Assembly: GCA_031374935.1 (NCBI GenBank)
Contig: JANMHB010000156.1
Coordinates: 34,373-98,372, forward strand
DNA length: 64,000 nucleotides
Direction of reading: 5' to 3'
Source of the DNA: JACMLX01 sp031374935
GTDB lineage: Bacteria; Gemmatimonadota; Gemmatimonadetes; Gemmatimonadales; Gemmatimonadaceae
Part shown: positions 33,134-41,532 of the stretch, one piece after another
Layout: each line of letters starts with the position of its first letter
Numbering within the stretch: position 1 is the stretch's first letter
Position numbers and translations under genes: made by a program
The notes under the pieces: model-generated
Database searches by the model: none
What the model saw: only the letters and a program-made list of their open reading frames with translations
Told to the model about the DNA's origin: nothing

Positions 33134-33776
33134 TCTCGCACTGCTCGACTTTGCGAAGGGAACCGGGCTTGTCTCGGTGGTCGCACAGGACGCCACCACT
33201 GGGGACGTGCTGATGGTGGCCTTCGCCGACCGCACGGCACTCGAAGCGACACTCCGCACGGGTGAGATGCACTACCACTCGCGGACGCGCGGGTTGTGGC
33301 ACAAGGGTGGTACCAGCGGCAACGTGCAGCGAGTGGTCTCGCTGGCAATGGATTGTGACCGCGACGCAATCCTCGCACGTGTCGTGCCGGCTGGCCCCGC
33401 CTGCCACACCGGTGCCATCACCTGTTTCACGACTCCCGGCGTGACGCCGCCACCGGCCGACGCATTCGCCGTGCTCGATGCCACGATCGAGGCACGCGCG
33501 GCCGAAGCTCCAGCGACCGGAATCAGGAGCAGCTACACGCGCAAACTTCTCGACGACCGCAACCTGCGGCTGAAGAAGATCGGTGAGGAGGCAGCGGAGC
33601 TGGTATTGGCGTGTGCCGACGAGGATCCGGAGCGCGCCACCAGCGAGGCAGCCGATCTGCTCTATCACACGATGGTGGCGCTCAAGGCGATCGGCATCCG
33701 GCTTGGTGACGTGCGCGAGGAGCTGTCGCGGCGTGGAGTTCAGGGTGGCAGCGTATCGGGAAATGACGCCGTGTAG
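33126..33776 (+). CDS. hisI: Bifunctional PRA-CH/PRA-PH (HisIE)
   Basis: The fused HisIE enzyme (216 residues) performs the second and third steps. N-terminal PRA-cyclohydrolase: MHYHSRTRGLWHKGGTSGNVQ, the magnesium cluster SLAMDCDRDA, and ACHTG with the zinc Cys. C-terminal PRA-pyrophosphohydrolase: RSSYTRKLLDDRNLRLKKIGEEAAELVLA and EAADLLYHTMVAL (MazG-like all-alpha fold). ATG 33126 overlaps the hisN stop by 8 bases; two in-frame GTG codons at 33108 and 33111 are alternatives. It is the last gene of the operon. Confidence 0.94.
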   Translation: MLDLALLDFAKGTGLVSVVAQDATTGDVLMVAFADRTALEATLRTGEMHYHSRTRGLWHKGGTSGNVQRVVSLAMDCDRDAILARVVPAGPACHTGAITCFTTPGVTPPPADAFAVLDATIEARAAEAPATGIRSSYTRKLLDDRNLRLKKIGEEAAELVLACADEDPERATSEAADLLYHTMVALKAIGIRLGDVREELSRRGVQGGSVSGNDAV

Positions 33777-34159
33777 CTGATCCGCCACCCACCCCTCGTC
33801 TTGGCGAACACCCGTTCCGGGATGCCCACCGACACTTTGCCCTGATTGATCCCGCGGTAGCGATACATCCCATGCACCACGCCGGGAACGAGCGGCGCCA
33901 CGCGCATCTCACGCACGATCAGCGTGTCCGGCCACGACGGAGTGCTGTCGGTGCGCGCGGGCCACTCGATCCAGCCCCGCTGCACGCCGCGAAGGCCACC
34001 GCGCGTGAGCCCAGGCGCTTGCAGATACGTGGGCAGGTCGCATCGTCGGTCCGGAAGGCATCGCGTGGCCTCGTCGTGGAATGGAAGGTGGCCGCCGACC
34101 GTGACGGTTCGGAGTTCAGAACGGCGCCAATCGCGCTGCCGTGATCCGTCGCGGGTCAC
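33740..34159 (-). CDS. Hypothetical protein
   Basis: A 139-codon frame runs from an ATG inside the 3' end of the M16 gene to a stop 37 bases inside hisIE. The C-terminal half (VPGVVHGMYRYRGINQGKVSVGIPERVFAKTRGGWRISYTASFP) reads like the final strands of a SnoaL/DUF4440-type barrel, while the first 60 residues are Arg-rich and unconvincing. The gene could be a short real protein with a later start, or a decayed remnant. It fills an otherwise empty gap of 340 bases. Confidence 0.4.
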   Translation of the reverse strand: MTRDGSRQRDWRRSELRTVTVGGHLPFHDEATRCLPDRRCDLPTYLQAPGLTRGGLRGVQRGWIEWPARTDSTPSWPDTLIVREMRVAPLVPGVVHGMYRYRGINQGKVSVGIPERVFAKTRGGWRISYTASFPDTLPP

Positions 34160-35435
34160 CGATGTAGGCCATCGTGATGCCCGTCAGGTACTGCCGTGAC
34201 ACGCGCTGAATATCCTCGGGCGTCACCTTGCGCAGCTCATCCACGAAGCTCGAGGCCAGGCGGTAGTCGCCGCGATACAGCTGCGAGCGCGCGAGGAATG
34301 TTGCCTGATCCGAGTTGGTCTCGTTGTCGAGGAAGAACTCGGTGATGAACTGCTGGACCAGCAGTCGCAGTCCCTCTGGATCGATCAGGCCGCGCTTCAT
34401 CGACTCCAGTTCGCGGCGCATGATGCCAAGCACCGAGTCCGGGGCGGTGGTCGTCACGTAGAGGCCCGGCGCCGTCACGGCGCGATCGACGAACGGTGCG
34501 TTGACGGCGTAGGTCAGGTTCCGCTTCACGCGCACTTCGGTGAAGAGCCGTCCACCAAGCGCCGCCATCGCGATGCGCATCGGCTGGTAGTCGCGGCTGT
34601 CGGCACGCGGACCAACCCAGTAGCCCTGCAGATAGTTCGTCGGCAGCGATCGTGCGATGACATGGAGCGTGCTGGCGCGCGGCGACGGCGTCAGCGGCGG
34701 TGCCCACTTGAACTCGCCGCGAGGCAACGTGCCGAGCGTGGCGCGAATCATCGCCTCGAGCCTGGCGCGTGGAATGTCGCCCACCACCACCAGCAGCATG
34801 CGCGAGGTGACCATCTGCGTCTTCTGCCACCCACGCAGGTCGGCGAGGGTCAGCGCACGAAGGGTTGCCTCGCTGCCGAGCGGCGACGTGCCGTACGGAT
34901 GACCGGCAAAGGCCACGCTGTCCGAGAACGAGTTCAGCAGCGCTTCGGGGTCGTCCCCGCGTTGCCGCACTCCGCTGATGATGGCCGAACGGACCGTTTC
35001 CACTTCCCCGGAATCGAGCCGCGGCTGCATGATGCGATCGGCGAAAATGGCGAACGTCGAATCGAACGCGGTGACCGTGCTGCGCACCCCCACCATCGTC
35101 CAGTCGATCGAGGGCGAGGCGACGATGGCGCTGCCGAGCCGCGCCATCTTTCGCTCGAGGACCTCGCGGGGATACTTCCGCGTACCGCGCTCCGAGGCTT
35201 CGAGAAGCAGCAGTTCGAGACCCGCTTTCGGCAGCGGAACCTGCGAGACTCCGCCAAGCAGATAGAGGTTGGCAGCGACCACTTCGTTCGCCGTCACGCG
35301 CCGGTGAATCACGCGCAACCCGTTCACTTCGAATGCGGTGGTCGCGGAATCGGCGGCGCGCTGTGACTGTGCCGGTTGCGAGGCCAGCGAGAGCGCAAAC
35401 AGGGTGGCGACGCCACACGACACGACATGTCTCAT
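34116..35435 (-). CDS. M16 family peptidase-like subunit lacking the zinc motif
   Basis: A 439-residue exported protein (signal peptide MRHVVSCGVATLFALSLASQPAQSQ). It has the two-domain insulinase/processing-peptidase fold: the N-terminal domain where HxxEH would be reads LELLLLEASERG, so zinc is not bound, and the C-terminal half keeps the Arg/Tyr pair region VRVKRNLTYAVNAPFV that contacts substrate in active heterodimers. The ATG overlaps the stop of the active M16 gene (ATGA). Paired M16B proteins form heterodimers in which one subunit is catalytic; this is the non-catalytic partner. Confidence 0.88.
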   Translation of the reverse strand: MRHVVSCGVATLFALSLASQPAQSQRAADSATTAFEVNGLRVIHRRVTANEVVAANLYLLGGVSQVPLPKAGLELLLLEASERGTRKYPREVLERKMARLGSAIVASPSIDWTMVGVRSTVTAFDSTFAIFADRIMQPRLDSGEVETVRSAIISGVRQRGDDPEALLNSFSDSVAFAGHPYGTSPLGSEATLRALTLADLRGWQKTQMVTSRMLLVVVGDIPRARLEAMIRATLGTLPRGEFKWAPPLTPSPRASTLHVIARSLPTNYLQGYWVGPRADSRDYQPMRIAMAALGGRLFTEVRVKRNLTYAVNAPFVDRAVTAPGLYVTTTAPDSVLGIMRRELESMKRGLIDPEGLRLLVQQFITEFFLDNETNSDQATFLARSQLYRGDYRLASSFVDELRKVTPEDIQRVSRQYLTGITMAYIGDPRRITAARLAPF

Positions 35436-36847
35436 GGCAGCACCTTGGCGCCTTTCACCGGACCGACGAGGTCGGCTTCCGTCAGGCGAAATCGGGCGCG
35501 GTCCTGCTTGCTCAGCAGCACGCCAGTCACGCTCGGCTTTCCAACGATGAATCGGGCCGCATAGCGCTGGAGGTCGGCCGGTGTCTGTCGCGCCATGTTG
35601 TCCACGTACCCCAGAAAGTAGTCGAGATCTGCCACCGCCCACCAGAAGCCTACCGTGTGCGTCAGTTCGGACGTCTTCTCGAGCCCGAACTGATTGTCTG
35701 TCCCGCGTTGAGCCTTCACCGACTCGAGCTCACTGGCCGAGAAGTAGCCCGGGTCGTCGAGCTTTTCGATCTCACGCCACAGCGCGGCCAGCGCATCCTT
35801 CAGTCGCTCTGGCGTCGTCTGCCCGCTGATGGTGATCGGACCCACCTGATCGAGCGTGTAGTAGTTGACGCCGACGGCGGTCCAGAGTCCGCTGTCAGTC
35901 AGCAAGCGCTGGAACCTCGACCCCTTCGTGTTCAGCGCGTCGGAGAACACGTCCGCAGCATAGGTGCTGGCACGGTCGCGGCGCACACTGGGGCCTTGCC
36001 ACTGAATGAGCACAGTGACCGCGCCGACGTCCGCTTCCTTGATGATGGCCGACGAGCCGGTCAACGCCGGAATCGGTGGAATCGGGTCGACCTGAAACGG
36101 GTCGGGACCGCGGGGCCAGTCGCCAAGCACCGAGTCGGCGTACGCAAAGATCTGTGCCGGATTGATGTCGCCAGTCACGATCAGCGCCATGTTGTTCGGC
36201 ACGTAGTAGCGCCCCTGAATGAACCGCATCTTCTCCGGTGTCACGGAGCTGAGGATGTCGCGGTTGCCGATGGTGTTCTTGCGGCTCGAGTTCCCGGGAT
36301 ACAGCGCTGCGCCGAGACCCTGCATGATCTCAAAACCTGGCGAGGCCTCGTTGCGATCGTACTCGCCGAGCACCACCTGCTTCTCCTGCGTCAGCTCCTC
36401 GGGCAGAAAGAGCGGGCCGCGCACCGCGTCAGCGATCAGCGCCATGCCGCCGCGCACACTGTCCGACGGCAGGCTGAGATAGTAGTTGACGCGTTCCTCC
36501 TGCGTCGTGCCGTTGTATCGCGCACCCAGCTCCGCCGCACGCTGCCCGAACGCCTCGGCGTTGGGATAGGCCTTGCTCGCCTTGAAGAACATGTGCTCGT
36601 ACATGTGCGCCAGGCCTTCGTACTCCGGGCGCTGCGTGAAGGCGCCATTCTTGACGTTCAGCTCGACCGTGGCAATGGGGATGCCGTGGTTCTCGACCGC
36701 GATCACCTCGAGTCCGTTCCGCAGGACCGAGCGCTTGATGACCTTCTCGAGTTCGGCGCGCTGAGCCTGCACCGTCGACGTCAGCGTGAGGATCGCAAGA
36801 CAGAATGGCGCCGCGAAGCGCGTACGGCGTGATCGGATTCGGGTCAC
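35432..36847 (-). CDS. M16 family zinc metallopeptidase, catalytic subunit
   Basis: The 471-residue product starts at GTG 36847 with a signal peptide (RFAAPFCLAILTLTSTVQAQ). The inverted zinc motif HxxEH is present as HMYEH (His81, Glu84, His85) with a downstream Glu in the LTQEKQVVLGEYDRN segment, the third ligand. It should degrade peptides in the periplasm together with the partner just downstream. The reading frame stays open far upstream but there it covers murB on the other strand, and the signal peptide fixes the start. It is divergent from murB with a short gap. Confidence 0.88.
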   Translation of the reverse strand: MTRIRSRRTRFAAPFCLAILTLTSTVQAQRAELEKVIKRSVLRNGLEVIAVENHGIPIATVELNVKNGAFTQRPEYEGLAHMYEHMFFKASKAYPNAEAFGQRAAELGARYNGTTQEERVNYYLSLPSDSVRGGMALIADAVRGPLFLPEELTQEKQVVLGEYDRNEASPGFEIMQGLGAALYPGNSSRKNTIGNRDILSSVTPEKMRFIQGRYYVPNNMALIVTGDINPAQIFAYADSVLGDWPRGPDPFQVDPIPPIPALTGSSAIIKEADVGAVTVLIQWQGPSVRRDRASTYAADVFSDALNTKGSRFQRLLTDSGLWTAVGVNYYTLDQVGPITISGQTTPERLKDALAALWREIEKLDDPGYFSASELESVKAQRGTDNQFGLEKTSELTHTVGFWWAVADLDYFLGYVDNMARQTPADLQRYAARFIVGKPSVTGVLLSKQDRARFRLTEADLVGPVKGAKVLP

Positions 36848-36922
36848 GGAACGTCGGTTGGAAGTCTGGCGGCGCGCAGGCAGGAACTGGCATGCGACGA
36901 TGGGAGCGTGTTGTTTGGAGCA

Positions 36923-37897
36923 ATGACGACTGTAACCACCCGTGGTACCACAGCGGTGCCGGCTTCGGCACTCGACGGCGTCGCCCGCCGTCTCGCTGCG
37001 GCGCGTCTGCGGCGCAACACCCCACTGGCGCCGTACACCACGTTTCGGATCGGGGGTCCCGCCGATCTCCTGTACGATGCAGACACGGCCGACGATCTGG
37101 CAGATGCCATCGACGCCGCCGAGGCCAATGGCATCGACTGGTTCGTGCTGGGACTCGGCGCCAACATTCTGGTCGGCGACGGCGGATATCGGGGCCTGGT
37201 CATCCGGAATTGCGCCAGGCACGTCGTCTGGCACCCGGACGGTCGATGCGTGGCCGAAAGCGGCACGGTCATGGCCGACCTGATCCGGGCGGCGGTGGCG
37301 GCGGGGTGGTCGGGGCTGGAGCACTATGTCGGAATCCCCAGCACGGTCGGCGGTGCGATCTGGCAGAACCTCCACTTTCTGTCGCCGGCGCCAGAGCGCG
37401 AGCGCACGATGTTCATCGCCGAGGTCTTCGATCGCTGTCGGATCAGGAAGGAAAGCGGCGAGCGCTCGATCGTGGACGCGGAGTACGTCGGCTTCGGCTA
37501 TGACGACACGGTGTTTCATCATACGAGGGACGTGGTGCTCGATGTGACGTTCCGGCTGACGCCCGGCGACAGCGGCGTCATGCACCGTATCCTCCAGGAG
37601 AATCTGAGCTGGCGCGGCGCCCGGCATCCGTGGCTGGAGCATCACCCGAGCGCCGGCTCGATCTTCAAGAAGATCGAAGGCATCGGGGCCGGCCGGCTGG
37701 TGGATCAGTGCGGACTGAAGGGGTTCCGGGTCGGCGACGCCCAGATCTCGCACATGCACGCCAACATCATGGTCAACCTGGGCCATGCCACGGCGGCAGA
37801 TGTCCGCGCGCTGGTCTCGCACGCTCAGACGACAGTTTTCGAGAAGTTCGGCCACCGGCTCGAACCAGAAATCGGCTTCATCGGCGCCTTCGAATAG
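36923..37897 (+). CDS. murB: UDP-N-acetylenolpyruvoylglucosamine reductase
   Basis: MurB is the FAD/NADPH enzyme that makes UDP-MurNAc for peptidoglycan. The 324 residues show PYTTFRIGGPADLL, the FAD loop VLGLGANILVGDGGYRGLVI, GLEHYVGIPSTVGGAIWQN, the serine proton donor in HHPSAGSIFKKIEG, DQCGLKGFRVGDAQISHMHANIMVN and the final catalytic Glu in LEPEIGFIG. GGAG lies only two bases before ATG 36923, so GTG 36908 (five residues longer) may be the true start. No other cell-wall genes are adjacent, so murB here is isolated from the usual mur cluster. Confidence 0.94.
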   Translation: MTTVTTRGTTAVPASALDGVARRLAAARLRRNTPLAPYTTFRIGGPADLLYDADTADDLADAIDAAEANGIDWFVLGLGANILVGDGGYRGLVIRNCARHVVWHPDGRCVAESGTVMADLIRAAVAAGWSGLEHYVGIPSTVGGAIWQNLHFLSPAPERERTMFIAEVFDRCRIRKESGERSIVDAEYVGFGYDDTVFHHTRDVVLDVTFRLTPGDSGVMHRILQENLSWRGARHPWLEHHPSAGSIFKKIEGIGAGRLVDQCGLKGFRVGDAQISHMHANIMVNLGHATAADVRALVSHAQTTVFEKFGHRLEPEIGFIGAFE

Positions 37898-38317
37898 CGC
37901 CGCGGCCTGGCCTCGCGCGTGCCGCCGCGCAGCGGCCCGCGCCAGAGCCATCTGGGCGCGAAGCCCCGGCTGGCGTGCATGCCATGCGGTTTGCCGTTGG
38001 CCAGCCGGATCGCGATCGTCGCTCACTTCCCGCGACGCGTCAGGCCACGCCGGGTGAACCGGTCGCGCCGTTCTGCCACAGGCGCACCCGGTTTATTCAC
38101 TCGTGTACGAATTACTTTAATTCGTACACTAAGCAAAATAGTTCTCACACGAGTGATTTGAAGACGATGGAGGATATGGTACTTAGCGTGCGCAGTTGTA
38201 TTGTTACGCGAACGTACCATTGCTCCGACCTGCGGAAATACATCACGGTCACCGCGGGCTCCGAAGCAAGGATTGCCAGTCTCGCGAGGCGATGCCTCGC
38301 ACGCCAGGAGGGGCACC
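37898..38317. other. Intergenic region upstream of the MarR gene
   Basis: 420 bases without a convincing gene. The first half is GC-rich and featureless. The second half is notably A/T-rich (38091-38210) compared with the surroundings and holds the nested palindromes at 38097-38156, so it is a likely control region for the MarR-type gene. Confidence 0.5.
38097..38156. promoter_or_regulatory. Nested inverted repeats, probable MarR-type operator
   Basis: The inner perfect palindrome has 11-bp arms GTGTACGAATT (38103-38113) and AATTCGTACAC (38119-38129) around ACTTT. An outer 10-bp repeat TCACTCGTGT (38097-38106) pairs with ACACGAGTGA (38147-38156). The two share CGTGT, so they are mutually exclusive as hairpins but can act as overlapping operators. 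They lie about 160-220 bases before the MarR coding region. Confidence 0.6.
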
Positions 38318-38800
38318 CTGTCCACTCAGAGCCATGCGCCGTTTCTGGCGGCGAAGGGTGAGTCGCCGGCCGATGCGCCCGGCGCGCTCCTGGAGCGAGT
38401 GGCGACGCTCTGGCTGCTCCAGCTCCGCGCCGCGCTCGCCCCGCTCGAACTGACGCCAGCGCAGTTCCGCCTGCTGGTGGCCGTCGCGTGGCTGAACGCC
38501 AAGGGGGTGGGCGTTCGCCAGTCCGATGTCTCAAGTCACGCCAACGCGGATCCTGTGATGACGTCGGAGGTGCTGCGGACCCTCGAATCGCGGGGGCTGG
38601 TACAGCGAGCACCGCACCCGACTGACGGCCGAGCGAAAGCGATCACGCTGACGGAGCCGGGAGGTGCGCTGGTGGATCGCGCCATTCGACTGGTTGACGT
38701 CGTCGAGTCGAGATTTTTCGATGAGGGGGCGGCCGAGTTCGGCCCATTGGCCAAGGCGCTGAAGAAGGGCGGCCGGGGCACCGGAGCGCGATCGCGCTGA
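38318..38800 (+). CDS. MarR family transcriptional regulator
   Basis: The 160-residue protein has the MarR winged helix: LWLLQLRAALAPLELTPAQFRLLVAVAWL, HTH GVRQSDVSSHANADPVMTSEVLRTLESRGLVQR, then the wing APHPTDGRAKAITLTEPG. MarR proteins are dimeric repressors that usually respond to small phenolic ligands and repress their own operon. I place the start at CTG 38318 because AGGAGG (38306-38311) sits 6 bases upstream and no ATG/GTG is available in frame; the only other start is TTG 38201 with no ribosome site. No co-transcribed efflux or enzyme gene follows, so the target is unknown. Confidence 0.75.
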   Translation: MSTQSHAPFLAAKGESPADAPGALLERVATLWLLQLRAALAPLELTPAQFRLLVAVAWLNAKGVGVRQSDVSSHANADPVMTSEVLRTLESRGLVQRAPHPTDGRAKAITLTEPGGALVDRAIRLVDVVESRFFDEGAAEFGPLAKALKKGGRGTGARSR

Positions 38801-38813
38801 ATCTTTCTTTTTT
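38785..38813 (+). terminator. Possible terminator overlapping the MarR stop codon
   Basis: AGCGC-GATC-GCGCT ends with the first base of the TGA stop and is followed after five bases by a stretch TTTCTTTTTT. The stem is only 5 bp but GC-rich and the T-run is long. Confidence 0.5.
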
Positions 38814-38897
38814 GTCGCTTACTGCCGCGACAGTGGCTTATTGTTGGCTCGTTGAAGATACAATAACGATCCGGAATTCGATGCCGTGTGTCCTGCG

Positions 38898-39257
38898 CTA
38901 GGCAATGCCCTCGGCGACCCAGCGTTTCCACTCCGCCTCGTTGTCACCACCGATGGTCAGCTTGCTGCCGTTGCGAACCAACGGCTGGACGAGCATCAGT
39001 GGCTCGTCGACCAGCATCCCCAACCAGCGATCGGGACCATATCTGGCGGGTCCGAGTCCGAGATCCAGAAACCGACGGCTGGTCCGGTCCACCAGCGCTT
39101 CGATCCCGAATTTCTGGGCAAACCGCTGTAGTTCACCCTTCGAGGCACCGCGCTCAGCGAGGTCGACGAAATGCACGGCGATCCGTCGCTCGGCAAAGAA
39201 GCGTTCGGCTTTGCGGGTGCCGGTGCTCTTCCGTGTCCCAAAAATCTGAACGGGCAT
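38898..39257 (-). CDS. ArsC/Spx-family protein without the redox cysteine
   Basis: The 119-residue protein has the thioredoxin-like ArsC/YffB fold: IFGTRKSTGTRKAERFFAERRIAVHFVDLAERGASKGEL, then LVDRTSRRFLDLGL and the end MLVDEPLMLVQPLVRNGSKLTIGG. The catalytic Cys of the CxxC/CxxT site is replaced (Ser11-Thr-Gly-Thr before Arg15-Lys-Ala), and the protein has no Cys at all, so it cannot be a Cys-based arsenate reductase. A GGAGAG site precedes ATG 39257. It is divergent from the YheT-like hydrolase. It could be a Spx-like binding protein, but this is not demonstrated. Confidence 0.8.
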   Translation of the reverse strand: MPVQIFGTRKSTGTRKAERFFAERRIAVHFVDLAERGASKGELQRFAQKFGIEALVDRTSRRFLDLGLGPARYGPDRWLGMLVDEPLMLVQPLVRNGSKLTIGGDNEAEWKRWVAEGIA

Positions 39258-39403
39258 CACTCTCCAGCCGGCGCGGGAATCATTTTCGCGCGTTGTGGCT
39301 TTGATATCTTCTGGTGTGCGGCAGAGGGATCACGCCCCTCACCTCTCTGCCGATGCCGCAGGTGTGGCATCCGACAGAATCAATGTAGAACCTTCAGACC
39401 CGG

Positions 39404-40432
39404 ATGACAGGCATCTCATCGTTCCGTGCGCCCTGGTTCGCCCGCAATCCGCATCTGCAGACGTTGTGGGGAAAGTTCATCCAACCAGAACCGCCGGTCG
39501 TCGCCACTCGTGAGGTCTGGCAGACGCCCGATGGTGATCACGTCGTGGTCGTCCGGTCGCATCCGGACAAGCGCGATGTGCCGCGCTTCGTGCTGTTCCA
39601 TGGACTCGAGGGCACCGAACGTTCTCACTACGTACCGTCGTTGTTTCGGGCGGTGACGGCGCGGGGCTGGGCCGCAGATCTCATGCTGTGGCGGTCCTGT
39701 GGCGGCGCAAACAATCAGGCGGCGCGGTTCTATCACTCAGGCGAAACGGACGACGCCTCCTGGTTCCTCCACCGTCTGGCGGAGCTGTACCCCTTGGCCC
39801 CCCTGGTGGCGTGCGGTGTGTCGCTCGGCGGAAATGTCCTGACCAAGCTGATTGGCGATCCCACGCTGTCGCTGCCGACGAATCTTCGCGCGGCCGCCGG
39901 CATCTCCGTTCCGTTCGATCTGGAACGGGGGTCACGGTTCATCAGTCAGGGGGCGTCGGCCCTGTATCAGAAATGGTTCCTGCGTACCCTGCTGGCAAAG
40001 GTGCAGGAAAAGGCGACGCGGTATCCCGATCGCTTTCCCAGTCGTGCGCGAATTGCGCAGATCAAGTCGCTGTGGGAGTTCGATGACCTCATCACCGGAC
40101 CACTGCACGGCTTCGAGGGCGCGTCGGATTACTACAGCAGGTCGAGCGCCAAGCACTATGTGCAGGGAGCACGAATTCCGTTGCTGCTGCTCAGCGCGGC
40201 CGACGACCCGTTCCTTCCGCGCGATGTGCTGGACGAGGTGCGCGAGCGTGTCCGGACGAACCCGCTGGTGCACCCCGAGTTCGTCTCGCACGGTGGCCAT
40301 GTGGGATTCGTGACTGGCGCCGCGCCGATGCGGGCGCGATCGTACCTTGCTGAACGTGTGCCGGCATTTCTTGCGCAGTTCGTGGAACAGGCGGATCCGG
40401 CACCCGCATCATCGAGCGTCCTGTCGCGCTGA
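39404..40432 (+). CDS. YheT-like alpha/beta hydrolase
   Basis: The 342 residues match the YheT family: opening FRAPWFARNPHLQTLWGKF, VLFHGLEGTERSHYVPSLFRAVTARGW, WRSCGGANNQAARFYHSGETDD, the nucleophile in ACGVSLGGNVLTKLIGD, then RIPLLLLSAADDPFLP (Asp) and FVSHGGHVGFV (His). Known relatives are predicted carboxylesterases or lipid hydrolases of unclear substrate. It is transcribed away from the ArsC-like gene across a 146-base gap that contains a 7-bp repeat GGCAGAG/CTCTGCC. Confidence 0.88.
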   Translation: MTGISSFRAPWFARNPHLQTLWGKFIQPEPPVVATREVWQTPDGDHVVVVRSHPDKRDVPRFVLFHGLEGTERSHYVPSLFRAVTARGWAADLMLWRSCGGANNQAARFYHSGETDDASWFLHRLAELYPLAPLVACGVSLGGNVLTKLIGDPTLSLPTNLRAAAGISVPFDLERGSRFISQGASALYQKWFLRTLLAKVQEKATRYPDRFPSRARIAQIKSLWEFDDLITGPLHGFEGASDYYSRSSAKHYVQGARIPLLLLSAADDPFLPRDVLDEVRERVRTNPLVHPEFVSHGGHVGFVTGAAPMRARSYLAERVPAFLAQFVEQADPAPASSSVLSR

Positions 40433-40492
40433 CATCGCGCATCGCCGCCCTGCTCACCGCGGCCTGACGCCGCATCGCTCTGGATTCCGTCA

Positions 40493-41422
40493 ATGTCACC
40501 CCGCCTCCCCGTCTCGCACCTCGCGCTCGCATTGTCGGCGCTCCTCTCTGCCGCCTGTACCTCCTCGGCGGTGCAACAGGGACGCGGTCAGGATGAGCAT
40601 CTGTCGCACGCCGGCGAGCAGGCCGACCAGCCTTCAGGCATGGTGCAGCCGGACGACGCAACACTGCCGGCTGGCGCGACCACGGTTGCGGCGCGACTCG
40701 CCTCCTCGCCGCGGCATGGTGAATACGTCATGATCGCCCGCACCAAGGGTGGCACCGACTCGCTCCGAGCGTGGGTGGTGTATCCGCAGCGCCGCGACAA
40801 GGCGCCGGTCGTAATCGTCATTCACGAGATCTACGGTGTCAGCACATGGATTCGGGGCGTTGCCGATCAACTGGCGGCCGACGGCTACATCGCCATCGCG
40901 CCAGACCTGATCACGGGCAAGTACACCCTCGCCGCCGGCGACACGCTCGCACAGGCGCAGGCCTCGGCGTTGATCCGGACACTGGTGCCTGCCGACGTAC
41001 AGCGGGACCTGACAGCGACGGCGGAGTATGGGATGTCGCTGCCCGCGGCGCAGCAACGGTTTGGTGTGGTCGGGTTCTGCTGGGGGGGCTCGACGTCGTT
41101 CAACACTGCAGTCAGTGCCCACGCCAAGCTGCGAGGGGCAATCGTGTATTATGGCGGGTCACCGGCGATCGCTGAGTTGGCGAAGGTGCGTGCTCCTGTG
41201 CTTGGCTTGTACGGCGAGAACGACGCGCGGGTGAACGCAACGATTCCCGCCGCTGACTCGACGATGAAGGCCCTCGGCAAGGCGTTCGAGCCGGTCATTC
41301 TGGCGGGCGCAGGCCATGGCTTTCTGCGGCAGCAGGATGGACAGAACGGTGCCAACATGACCGCGTCCCGAGCCGCGTGGCCGAAGACCCTCGCGTTCTT
41401 TCAGAAGACGCTCGGCCGTTGA
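40493..41422 (+). CDS. Dienelactone hydrolase family lipoprotein
   Basis: A 309-residue protein with a lipoprotein signal (LLSAAC, lipid Cys22) and a dienelactone hydrolase domain: VIVIHEIYGVSTWIRGVADQLAADGY, GVVGFCWGGSTSFN with the nucleophile Cys, GLYGENDARV (Asp) and ILAGAGHGF (His), so the Cys-Asp-His triad is complete. The Glu of HEIYG is the family's activating residue. It should be anchored on the periplasmic face. It follows the YheT-like gene by 60 bases and may be co-transcribed. The substrate is unlikely to be dienelactone, as no catechol pathway is nearby. Confidence 0.88.
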   Translation: MSPRLPVSHLALALSALLSAACTSSAVQQGRGQDEHLSHAGEQADQPSGMVQPDDATLPAGATTVAARLASSPRHGEYVMIARTKGGTDSLRAWVVYPQRRDKAPVVIVIHEIYGVSTWIRGVADQLAADGYIAIAPDLITGKYTLAAGDTLAQAQASALIRTLVPADVQRDLTATAEYGMSLPAAQQRFGVVGFCWGGSTSFNTAVSAHAKLRGAIVYYGGSPAIAELAKVRAPVLGLYGENDARVNATIPAADSTMKALGKAFEPVILAGAGHGFLRQQDGQNGANMTASRAAWPKTLAFFQKTLGR

Positions 41423-41532
41423 GCCGTCACCCGCGTCGCGGGCACGCGGCGCAGGTGCACGATTTTCCCTGATCACGCGTGTGATGCTGCACACGCAATT
41501 CCCGTGGGTTGACACGGCTGAGGAGTGGTGGC

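Noticed and set aside
36848..38026. Upstream extension of the catalytic M16 reading frame to 864 residues
   Set aside because: The extension is antisense to murB and has no homology-like content; the GTG at 36847 gives a proper signal peptide.
41509..41514. TTGACA as a -35 before the NfeD-like gene
   Set aside because: No -10 at a 16-18 base spacing; the position falls where the gene's own ribosome site and start lie.
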